From the NCBI GenBank assembly GCA_026392575.1, contig JAPLBU010000440.1, positions 1 through 7,045 on the forward strand: a DNA stretch of 7,045 bases, in the 5' to 3' direction. Below, in pieces: positions 1 through 5,555 of this stretch. Within the stretch, counting starts at the first letter, position 1; each line of letters begins with the position of its first letter. Source of the DNA: Actinomycetota bacterium. GTDB lineage: Bacteria; Actinomycetota; Actinomycetes; S36-B12. The notes below the pieces were generated by a model. That model was given only the letters and a program-made list of their open reading frames with translations, was not told where the DNA came from and made no database searches. A program made the position numbers and the translations under genes.

Positions 1-1
1 G

Positions 2-1165
2 CTGCTGCTCCATACGGAGCATGTTCAGCGTGGTGACGCCCAGGATCTGCGTCTCGCCGCGCTCGAACAGCGCCGAGCCGTGCACCCGCGGAAGCACCTC
101 GACCTCAGCCGACAGCGTGCGGATGTCGGTGAGACCGCGACCGTCGATGCGGATGTGATCGCGAAGGACGCGCTCGCGCACGACCTTCTTGGTGACGGAG
201 CGCACCGCAGCGGAGAGCTCCTTCTCGCGCCCGGCGAACTCGATCGCGAGCTCGGCGACCGCGACCTTCTTGATGTCGTCGAGGCGCGCCTCACGGTCCG
301 CCTTGCTGACGATGGTCATCGCCTCGGTGACGTCGGCCACGGTGAGCCGCTCAACAGCGTCGTAGGCGTCGGGCTGGTAGTCCGGGAACAGCGGGAACTC
401 GACGGTCGGCTTCGCCGCGGCTGCGGCGAGCTCGGCCTGCGCCTCACACAGTGCGCGGATGAACGGCTTCGACGCATCGAGACCGGACGAGACGACCTCC
501 TCCGTCGGCGCGCTGGCGCCGCCGGCAATGAGCTCGATCGTGCGCGTGGTGGCCTCGGCCTCGACCATCATGATGGCGACGTCGTCACCGGCGACCCGAC
601 CCGCGACGACCATGTCGAACACGGCCTCCTCGAGCTGCGAGTGCGTCGGGAAGGCGACCCACTGGCCACGGATGAGGGCGACCCGAACGCCACCGATCGG
701 ACCGCTGAACGGCAGGCCCGACAGCTGCGTCGATGCCGACGCGGCGTTGATCGCGACGACGTCGTAGAGGTCATCGGGGTTGAGGGCCATCACGGTGATG
801 ACGACCTGGACCTCGTTGCGCAGACCCTTGACGAAGGTCGGGCGCAGCGGGCGGTCGATGAGACGGCAGGTGAGGATCGCGTCCTCGGACGGCCGACCCT
901 CGCGACGGAAGAACGAGCCGGGGATACGCCCGACGGCGTACATGCGCTCCTCGACGTCGACCGTCAGCGGGAAGAAGTCGAACTGCTCCTTCGGGGACTT
1001 CCCGGCGGTCGTGGCGCTGAGCAGCATGGTCTCGTCGTCGAGGTACACGGCGACGGAACCGGCAGCCTGGCGTGCCAGCCGGCCGGTCTCGAATCTGATG
1101 GTGCGCGTGCCGAACGACCCGTTGTCGATGACGGCCTGCGCGGTGGAGATCTGGGGGCCCTCCAC
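2..1165 (-). CDS. pnp: Polyribonucleotide nucleotidyltransferase (PNPase), N-terminal 388 codons, cut by window edge
   Basis: PNPase is a phosphorolytic 3'-to-5' exoribonuclease that degrades RNA in the cytoplasm as a trimer. I translated the whole minus frame and it is open from the GTG at 1163-1165 to the left edge. The first RNase PH-like domain covers about residues 10-145 and carries the family signatures FFRREGRPSE (85-94) and RLIDRPLRP (101-109). A helical linker domain follows (about 245-325), then the start of the second RNase PH domain with IDGRGLTDIR (340-349) and GSALFERGETQ (363-373). The family is usually about 720-750 residues, so the catalytic second core, KH and S1 domains lie outside. 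The GTG start has a perfect AGGAGG Shine-Dalgarno (1171-1176) five bases upstream, and that site can be folded into a hairpin. It lies directly downstream of rpsO, as in most bacteria. Identification is certain; only the 3' half is unseen. Confidence 0.97.
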   Translation of the reverse strand, partial: MEGPQISTAQAVIDNGSFGTRTIRFETGRLARQAAGSVAVYLDDETMLLSATTAGKSPKEQFDFFPLTVDVEERMYAVGRIPGSFFRREGRPSEDAILTCRLIDRPLRPTFVKGLRNEVQVVITVMALNPDDLYDVVAINAASASTQLSGLPFSGPIGGVRVALIRGQWVAFPTHSQLEEAVFDMVVAGRVAGDDVAIMMVEAEATTRTIELIAGGASAPTEEVVSSGLDASKPFIRALCEAQAELAAAAAKPTVEFPLFPDYQPDAYDAVERLTVADVTEAMTIVSKADREARLDDIKKVAVAELAIEFAGREKELSAAVRSVTKKVVRERVLRDHIRIDGRGLTDIRTLSAEVEVLPRVHGSALFERGETQILGVTTLNMLRMEQQ

Positions 1166-1169
1166 GGGT

Positions 1170-1194
1170 GCCTCCTGTTTCTGTTGACAGGGGC
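1170..1194 (-). promoter_or_regulatory. Hairpin sequestering the pnp Shine-Dalgarno
   Basis: In the transcript, GCC (1194-1192) plus CCTGT (1191-1187) can pair with ACAGG (1178-1174) plus GGC (1172-1170). This leaves one bulged A (1173) and an 8-nt loop. The pnp Shine-Dalgarno AGGAGG (1176-1171) is entirely inside the 3' arm. The pairing is read directly from sequence; a role in controlling pnp translation is inference. PNPase is known to autoregulate through its 5' leader in E. coli, though with a different structure. Confidence 0.5.
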
Positions 1195-1312
1195 GCACGT
1201 CAAGCAGCCGGTGGCGGTCTTCGATCGAGGCCCACGGGGGTCACGGTCGCCTGTGGCGATCGCTCCCGGAGGTCACTACCGAGGACCGAACGGACGCTGC
1301 TGTCGCGGCGCC

Positions 1313-1349
1313 CCGGATTCTGGTTTCGGTATTCAGTTGTGGAATCCGG
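1313..1349 (-). other. Stem-loop in the rpsO-pnp spacer (8-bp inverted repeat)
   Basis: CCGGATTC (1313-1320) and GAATCCGG (1342-1349) are perfect inverted repeats around a 21-nt loop. No U-run follows in the transcript direction, so it is not a classical terminator. In Streptomyces the rpsO-pnp readthrough RNA is known to be processed by RNase III in an intercistronic hairpin, and this is a plausible counterpart. The rest of the 224-nt spacer holds no open frame I would call a gene. Confidence 0.4.
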
Positions 1350-1351
1350 AC

Positions 1352-1374
1352 GGCCCGCCCGGATGGACGGGGCC
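1352..1374 (-). terminator. GC-rich hairpin just after rpsO (terminator or processing site)
   Basis: In the transcript, GGCCC (1374-1370), a bulged C (1369) and GTCC (1368-1365) pair with GGGC (1360-1357) and GGGCC (1356-1352) around the loop ATCC. This gives nine pairs, one of them G-U. It begins 15 nt after the rpsO stop codon. There is no U-tract downstream, so it may act as a partial actinobacterial-style terminator, a 3'-end stabiliser or an RNase III site rather than a full stop before pnp. The fold is visible; the function is inferred. Confidence 0.4.
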
Positions 1375-1389
1375 GACCGGCGACGAGGG

Positions 1390-1649
1390 CTAGCGGCGGA
1401 TGCCGAGCTTCTCGATGATTGCGCGGTAGCGCGCGATGTCGGACTTCACCAGGTACTGGAGAAGCCGACGACGCTGGCCGACCAGCAGCAGCAGGCCACG
1501 CCGGCTGTGGTGGTCGTGCTTGTGGGTCTTGAGGTGCTCCGTCAGGGACGCGTCAGCATCGCGATCTGGACCTCGGGGCTGCCGGTGTCACCGGGCTTAA
1601 AGCCGTATTCGGCGATGATTTCGGCCTTGACGGCACTGTCGAGCGGCAT
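1390..1649 (-). pseudogene. rpsO: 30S ribosomal protein S15, frameshifted by an apparent 10-nt deletion
   Basis: S15 binds the central domain of 16S rRNA early in 30S assembly. The ATG at 1647-1649 has an upstream GAAAGGA ribosome-binding site. The frame starts MPLDSAVKAEIIAEYGF and runs through DTGSPEVQIAMLT, then reaches TGA at 1542-1544 after 35 codons. The remaining S15 sequence, LTEHLKTHKHDHHSRRG through the terminal EKLGIRR and TAG (1390-1392), is intact in another frame that begins at the CTG around 1546. The interval is 260 nt where the usual 89-residue protein needs 270, so exactly 10 nt seem lost between codons 33 and 39, inside the second helix. Even a -1 slip would leave a protein three residues short. 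The site CGT CCC TGA is not a recognised -1 slippery heptamer. A true mutation, with S15 supplied elsewhere or dispensed with, and an assembly error are both possible. The gene identity is certain. Confidence 0.9.
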
Positions 1650-1665
1650 GCAACATCCTTTCGAG

Positions 1666-1686
1666 CACGCTCCCCTAGGGAGCGCG
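1666..1686 (-). promoter_or_regulatory. Stem-loop in the rpsO leader
   Basis: CGCTCCC (1668-1674) and GGGAGCG (1678-1684) form a perfect 7-bp stem with a 3-nt loop. In the transcript it extends by a G-U and a C-G pair to 1666-1686. It sits just upstream of the rpsO ribosome-binding site (AAAGGA, about 1657-1662). S15 represses its own mRNA through leader structures in several phyla, and these leaders differ between groups, so this is a candidate regulator by position only. Confidence 0.45.
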
Positions 1687-1750
1687 ATAAATGACACGAA
1701 TCGCAGAGCATGGGCCGAAGCACCTGCCTCACGACCGTCTTAGCCCTCCG

Positions 1751-1779
1751 ATGCTACCAGCCTCAGCGATACCGCCGAA
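1751..1779 (-). promoter_or_regulatory. Possible promoter for rpsO-pnp
   Basis: A TAGCAT -10 box (1756-1751) fits the actinobacterial TANNNT pattern. Seventeen bases upstream is TTCGGC (1779-1774), a poor -35 match. It lies between ribF and rpsO, where an rpsO-pnp promoter would be expected. The match is weak and could be chance. Confidence 0.25.
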
Positions 1780-1786
1780 CCGGCGG
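1772..1786 (-). terminator. Hairpin abutting the ribF stop codon
   Basis: CCGCCG (1772-1777) and CGGCGG (1781-1786) form a perfect 6-bp GC stem with a 3-nt loop, starting at the base after the ribF TAG. No U-tract follows. It could be a weak terminator of the short ribF unit or an RNA-stabilising 3' end. Confidence 0.4.
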
Positions 1787-2683
1787 CTAGTCGGACAGGA
1801 GGGTCCGGATGGTGTCGACGTCCGTGTGCATCTGCGCCACGAGGCCGTCGACATCGGGGAAGGTCAACTGCCCGCGAACGCGGTCGACGAACTCCAGGGT
1901 GATCTGCTTGTCGTACAGATCCAGCCCCGTCTGGTCAATCACGTAGGTCTCAATGCGCTTCTGGTCGGTGTGGAACTGCGGATTCGTGCCGACCGAGATG
2001 GCCGAGGGCCACCGATTGGTGCCATCGCCGAGGAACCCCGCATAGACCCCGTCACCCGGCAGCGTGGGCGAGCCCGTCCAGCCGAGGTTGGCCGTGGGGA
2101 AGCCGAGGGTCCGCCCACGGGCATCGCCATGGATCACGGACCCGGTCATCTCATAGGGGCGCCCCAGCATGTCGGCGGCCGCGGCCGCATCCCCATCCGA
2201 GATCAGCCTGCGGACGAGCGTGGATGACCAGAAGGTGCCGGCATCTCCCGCCAAGGGGACGCCGATCACGTCGTAGCCCAGCTCGGCACCCATGGTCGTG
2301 AGCAGGTGCACGTCGCCGCGCGCCCGCCTGCCGAACCGGAAGTCCTCCCCCACGGCTACTGCCGCCACCTGCAGGCGACCGACGAGGATGTCGCGCACGA
2401 AGTCCTCCGGCTCAGTGGCCTGCAGCTTCTCGTCGAAGGTGAGGACGATCACATCATCCGCGCCAGCAGAGCGCAGGAGCTCGACGCGCTTCTCCACCGA
2501 TGCCAGCGAGGTCGGCGGCGCCTCGCTGCCGACCACCGCCAGCGGGTGTGGGTCGAAAGTCACGACCACCAGCGGAAGCCCCCGTTGGTCAGCCTCCTGC
2601 CGCGCCGCAGCGACGAGCACGCGCTGTCCGCGATGCACGCCGTCGAACACGCCGATCGTGACCACATTGCGGGAGCCGGGCAT
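1787..2683 (-). CDS. ribF: Bifunctional riboflavin kinase / FMN adenylyltransferase (FAD synthetase)
   Basis: RibF phosphorylates riboflavin to FMN and adenylates FMN to FAD in the cytoplasm. The 298 residues match the usual 300-340, with a short N-terminus. The N-terminal nucleotidyltransferase domain (about 6-160) shows GVFDGVHRG (11-19), FDPHP (43-47), VGEDFRFG (111-118) and SSTLVRR (153-159). The C-terminal kinase domain (about 172-298) shows RGRTLGFPTANLGW (189-202) with the PTAN motif, DGVYAG (211-216), SVGTNP (230-235) and the presumed catalytic Glu in ETYVID (E245). Oddly, the HxGH motif reads HRGQ: residue 20 is Gln (CAG), one base from His. The ATG is the only start available, since an in-frame TAG lies three codons upstream. 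There is no Shine-Dalgarno, and a -10-like TAGAGT ends six bases before the ATG, suggesting a leaderless mRNA. The gene normally follows truB directly; here an antiparallel transporter gene intervenes. Confidence 0.95.
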   Translation of the reverse strand: MPGSRNVVTIGVFDGVHRGQRVLVAAARQEADQRGLPLVVVTFDPHPLAVVGSEAPPTSLASVEKRVELLRSAGADDVIVLTFDEKLQATEPEDFVRDILVGRLQVAAVAVGEDFRFGRRARGDVHLLTTMGAELGYDVIGVPLAGDAGTFWSSTLVRRLISDGDAAAAADMLGRPYEMTGSVIHGDARGRTLGFPTANLGWTGSPTLPGDGVYAGFLGDGTNRWPSAISVGTNPQFHTDQKRIETYVIDQTGLDLYDKQITLEFVDRVRGQLTFPDVDGLVAQMHTDVDTIRTLLSD

Positions 2684-2689
2684 AGCCGA

Positions 2690-2695
2690 ACTCTA
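2690..2695 (-). promoter_or_regulatory. Candidate -10 box for leaderless ribF
   Basis: TAGAGT on the minus strand matches TANNNT and ends six bases before the ribF ATG (2683). Transcription would then start at, or within a base or so of, the initiation codon. No good -35 hexamer stands at 17-18 bp spacing. The lack of any ribosome-binding site before ribF supports the reading. Confidence 0.45.
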
Positions 2696-2741
2696 CCCGT
2701 GCCTGCACATCGCACACGGCCGCGACGATGTCCCGCGGTGC

Positions 2742-2747
2742 TACGTT
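2742..2747 (+). promoter_or_regulatory. Candidate -10 box for the leaderless transporter gene
   Basis: TACGTT matches TANNNT and is followed by six bases and then the GTG start at 2754. This is the same geometry as on the opposite strand for ribF. No Shine-Dalgarno and no clear -35 box are seen. Confidence 0.45.
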
Positions 2748-2753
2748 CCCCGA

Positions 2754-4193
2754 GTGGCCATCTCCACCGACTCACCGAGCGTCGTTGCAGGGCAGATCGA
2801 CCAGAAGGCCCTGCTGCTGCTCGGCTGGATCTGCGCCATTGGCGCCACCGGGGCCTCGCTGTCGGCCATCTCCCTCGTCGATGCCAGCGAATCCATGGCC
2901 CTGTCAAGCACGATGCGCGCAGTATGCGCAGGCGCCATCAGCCTGACGATTGCAGCAACCGCGGTACCCGCAGGCCTGCTCGCCGATCGCATCGGCCGAC
3001 GACGCCTGCTGATGTGGTCATTCGTCGTGACCGGCTGTGCCAACCTGCTGATCGCTGTCGTGCCCCAGGCATGGTCCTACCTCGTCGGCCTGGTGCTCGC
3101 CGGCCTCGGGTACGGCGCGATGGGCACCAGCGCCTACGCGTACGTCAAGCGGATTGCCACCGGAAACTCGCTCGGTCGGGCACTGGGCATGCTCGGCGTG
3201 TACATCTCGGTCCTCACCTTCCTGGCCAACGTCGGCGGGAGTGCTCTCGCCAACGTGAACTGGCGCCTGCTCTTCGTCGTCCTTCCGATCATGTGCCTGG
3301 TGGCACTCGCCCTCACTCCACGGCTCCTGCCGGTCATGGAGACCATCCGCGGAGGGGCCGTCGACTGGCCGGGCATCGTCCTGCTCGCACTCTCGATCAT
3401 GGGGCTCGTCGGCGGACTGGGCCGGATCAGCAGCCCCGGTGGCCAATCGCAGGGGTTCATCGCACTTGCGGCAAGCGGCCTGTGCTTCGCTGCCTGGCTC
3501 TTCGTGGAATCACGCGCCAGTTCACCACTCCTGCCCCTCGGCCTGTTGCGCACTCGCCTGTTCGTGGCAGCAATGATCGTCGGCCTGCTCATGAACGCCG
3601 TCATGGGCGCGGCCGTCCTCGGACTGAGTGATCTGCTCCAGTACGCCCAGCAGGACGATGTCTCCATCGCCGCGATGCTGTTGCAGCCGTTCTTCGTCAT
3701 CGGCTCCATCGGCGGCGCGATCGCAGGGCGGTTCCTCAGCCGCAGTCGCCCTCCCTACCTCGTCGCCGGTACCACGCTCACCGCACAGGCTCAGGTCTTC
3801 GTGCAGGCAGCGACCGGTGATCACTACGGCCCACTCACTTCTCTCAAGACGACCGTCAGCCAGATCGGCAGCGGCCTCGGCATGGTCCTGAGCGTCGTTG
3901 CCCTGCAGCTCCTGACGGACAACGGGCTGAGCCGGCAACTCACCGCGAACGGCATACCCGCTTCGGAACTCGGCACCGCTCAGCAAGTGATGCAGTCGTT
4001 CATCGAATCCGGGCAGCCACCCCGAGTAGCCGACGCCACCGCTCTGCTCCATGCTTCCGCGGAATCGTTCAGTGGCGCCGACGACCTGCTCATGCTCGGC
4101 TCGGCCGTCGCGTGTGCCCTCACCGCCGTCATCGCGTGGTTCTGGCTGCGTCAGCCTGCTGCCGCTGAGGGGTCCGACAGCACGGCGAGGTAG
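2754..4193 (+). CDS. MFS transporter, DHA2 (14-helix drug:H+ antiporter)-like
   Basis: This 479-residue protein is an integral membrane transporter of the major facilitator superfamily, probably exporting small molecules by ion exchange; the substrate is unknown. Hydrophobic segments lie near residues 19-42, 52-76, 88-104, 107-131, 141-167, 170-190, 205-226, 234-251, 269-295, 304-327, 335-354, 363-387 and 444-465, which is thirteen. Motif A, GLLADRIGRRRL (74-85), sits between helices 2 and 3. Helix pair 7-8 with DWPG (204-207) fits the DHA2 layout. The helix-5 antiporter motif C is degenerate: ANVGGS where a Gly-Pro is usual. The segment around 354-364 looks shortened, as if helix 12 were missing. 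GTG at 2754 is the only start before helix 1, has no Shine-Dalgarno and follows a -10-like box. The gene lies opposite to and between truB and ribF, which are normally adjacent, so it is probably a later insertion. No adjacent regulator gene is present. Confidence 0.85.
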   Translation: MAISTDSPSVVAGQIDQKALLLLGWICAIGATGASLSAISLVDASESMALSSTMRAVCAGAISLTIAATAVPAGLLADRIGRRRLLMWSFVVTGCANLLIAVVPQAWSYLVGLVLAGLGYGAMGTSAYAYVKRIATGNSLGRALGMLGVYISVLTFLANVGGSALANVNWRLLFVVLPIMCLVALALTPRLLPVMETIRGGAVDWPGIVLLALSIMGLVGGLGRISSPGGQSQGFIALAASGLCFAAWLFVESRASSPLLPLGLLRTRLFVAAMIVGLLMNAVMGAAVLGLSDLLQYAQQDDVSIAAMLLQPFFVIGSIGGAIAGRFLSRSRPPYLVAGTTLTAQAQVFVQAATGDHYGPLTSLKTTVSQIGSGLGMVLSVVALQLLTDNGLSRQLTANGIPASELGTAQQVMQSFIESGQPPRVADATALLHASAESFSGADDLLMLGSAVACALTAVIAWFWLRQPAAAEGSDSTAR

Positions 4194-5050
4194 GACGCGA
4201 CCTCGTCGACGGGTCGGGCCATTGCCAGCAGCCGGCCGGACGCATCGACGATGGCCACCGGTCCCTCGACGTCCGGGCCGGCCCAGGCGATGCGCTGGCC
4301 GAGGGTCACCGCCCGTGCCTCCGTGTCGCCGACCGACCAGGTGGGGAAGCAGCGCTGCGCCGTATCGGCCAGGCTGATCAGCGACGCTTCACCGATCACG
4401 GCCAGGGGCACCGCCTCGGCCAACGCGAACGGACCCACGCGAGTGCGGCGCAAGTCCGTCAGGTGTCCCCCGACGCCGAGCGCTGCTCCGGCATCACGCG
4501 CAATGGCCCGTACATAGGTGCCCGTGCTGCATTCGACTTCTGCTTCGACATCCACATGCGTCTCGGCCCACTGGACAGACAGCACCTCGATACGGGAGAT
4601 CGTCACCGTGCGGGCGGGCAGTTCAACATCCTCACCAGCTCGGACGCGGTCGTATGCACGTCGGCCATTGACCTTGATCGCACTCACGGCGCTGGGGCGC
4701 TGCTGAATCGTGCCAACCAGCGTGCCGAGCACTGCGCGGATGGCGGCCTCGTCAAGAGCGGCTACCTGCTCGGGCAGAGCCTGCGCCGTGACCTCTCCTT
4801 CGCGGTCGTCAGTGACCGTTGACGACCCGAAACGCATGGTGGTCAGGTATTCCTTGTCATCCAAGGTGAGCAGACCCAGCAGTCGGGTCGCGCGCTCGAT
4901 ACCGATGACGAGTACGCCGGTCGCCATGGGGTCCAGCGTGCCGGCATGACCGACCTTGCGGGTCCCGATGATCCGCCGCACACGGCCGACGACGTCATGG
5001 GACGTCATGCCCGTCGGCTTGTCGACGATCAGGATGCCGGACGGGGTCAC
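4151..5050 (-). CDS. truB: tRNA pseudouridine-55 synthase
   Basis: TruB isomerises uridine 55 in the T-loop of tRNAs to pseudouridine and also acts as a tRNA chaperone. Its 299 residues are the usual length. Visible signatures are KPTGMTSH (11-18), the catalytic loop GHAGTLDPMATGVL with nucleophile Asp40, KEY (65-67), the substrate-binding stretch RRAYDRVRAGE (129-139), CSTGTYVRAIARDAG (173-187) and HLTDLRRTRVGPF (195-207). A C-terminal PUA-like region follows from about 235. The start is GTG at 5048-5050, overlapping the rbfA stop as GTGA, so translation is probably coupled to rbfA. Its last 43 nt overlap, tail to tail, the end of the plus-strand transporter gene. All key residues seen are intact. 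Confidence 0.96.
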   Translation of the reverse strand: MTPSGILIVDKPTGMTSHDVVGRVRRIIGTRKVGHAGTLDPMATGVLVIGIERATRLLGLLTLDDKEYLTTMRFGSSTVTDDREGEVTAQALPEQVAALDEAAIRAVLGTLVGTIQQRPSAVSAIKVNGRRAYDRVRAGEDVELPARTVTISRIEVLSVQWAETHVDVEAEVECSTGTYVRAIARDAGAALGVGGHLTDLRRTRVGPFALAEAVPLAVIGEASLISLADTAQRCFPTWSVGDTEARAVTLGQRIAWAGPDVEGPVAIVDASGRLLAMARPVDEVASYLAVLSDPSAAAG

Positions 5051-5490
5051 GCGTCGTCCGAGGCCTCGTCGTCATCGGCATGCCGGTAGGGGTCGGCCTC
5101 ACCTGCGTACGTGGCGCCGGCTGCCTGCTGGTGCACAGCGGCATCGGCCTCAGCCGCTACCATCAGCAGTTCCTCGAGGTGCGCAGCCGTCTCTGGGATC
5201 GCGTCCGGGAAGAACTCCAGGCTCGGAGTGAACTTCACCCCGGTCTGCTTGCCGACTTCGGAGCGCAGCACTCCCTTGGCCGACTCCAGCGCCGCCGCTG
5301 TGGATGCGCGCGCCTCGTCGTCGCCGTAGACGGTGTAGAACACCGACGCCTCGCGGATGTCGGGGCTGACGCGAACATCCGTGACCGTGATGAAGCCCAG
5401 GCGCGGATCCTTGATCCGCTTCTCCAGGGTTTCGGCGACGATCACCTTGATGCGGTCGGCCATCTTGCGCTGGCGTGCTTCGCTGGTCAT
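5047..5490 (-). CDS. rbfA: 30S ribosome-binding factor A
   Basis: RbfA is a small KH-fold protein that binds the 30S subunit near helix 1 of 16S rRNA and helps late maturation and cold adaptation. With the ATG at 5488-5490 it has 147 residues. It shows the conserved N-terminal RQRKMADRIKVIV, KDPRLGFITVTDVRVSPD (27-44), ASVFYTVYG (48-56) and TPSLEFFPDAIPETAAHLEELL (split 88-99 and 100-109). An acidic tail (ADDDEASDD, 138-146) follows. I chose this ATG over the in-frame TTG at 5514: the conserved family sequence starts here, GGAG lies seven bases upstream, and the TTG falls inside the palindrome. Its 3' end overlaps the truB start by four bases. The DUF503 (YlxP) gene found between infB and rbfA in many actinomycetes is absent. 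Confidence 0.95.
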   Translation of the reverse strand: MTSEARQRKMADRIKVIVAETLEKRIKDPRLGFITVTDVRVSPDIREASVFYTVYGDDEARASTAAALESAKGVLRSEVGKQTGVKFTPSLEFFPDAIPETAAHLEELLMVAAEADAAVHQQAAGATYAGEADPYRHADDDEASDDA

Positions 5491-5499
5491 GACCCGGCT

Positions 5500-5525
5500 C
5501 CGTTCCTCCCGCAAGTGCGGGACAA
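5500..5525 (-). repeat. Palindromic unit B, carrying the rbfA Shine-Dalgarno region
   Basis: On the minus strand this reads TTGTCCCGCACTTGCGGGAG and continues to end in GAACGG. It is almost identical to the plus-strand unit at 5565-5589, differing by one inserted base and one substitution. It contains its own hairpin (TCCCGC 5507-5512 against GCGGGA 5517-5522), and its GGGAGG (5505-5510) is an rbfA ribosome-binding candidate, though 14 nt from the ATG. Confidence 0.7.
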
Positions 5526-5555
5526 GTGGCGAGAAGTGGGCCTACCTGGCCCGAT

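Noticed and set aside
80..1393. A 437-codon open frame on the plus strand opposite pnp
   Set aside because: It is an antisense shadow of the intact PNPase frame, which I read codon by codon. The composition is Arg/Asp/Gly-rich and has no recognisable domain, as expected from high-GC coding DNA.
1540..1560. Programmed frameshifting to rescue S15
   Set aside because: The needed shift is -1, but CGT CCC TGA is not a canonical -1 slippery heptamer. The +1-type CCC-TGA context would give the wrong frame. A rescued product would still lack three conserved-helix residues.
2292..2753. N-terminal extension of the transporter frame to an upstream ATG
   Set aside because: The extra 154 codons are antisense to the conserved ribF 5' half and are low-complexity. 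GTG 2754 lies just before the first membrane helix and after a -10-like box.
2306..3631. A 441-codon plus-strand frame spanning ribF and the transporter
   Set aside because: It crosses the ribF antisense strand and the promoter region, and is Arg/His/Pro-rich with no motif. The other frame gives a clear membrane transporter.
4990..5010. Direct repeat of GACGTCATG near the truB start
   Set aside because: It encodes the conserved MTSHDVV stretch of TruB and is explained by protein sequence.
5491..5514. Upstream TTG start for rbfA giving eight extra residues
   Set aside because: The extra codons fall inside the palindromic unit, have no ribosome-binding site of their own, and extend beyond the conserved family start.
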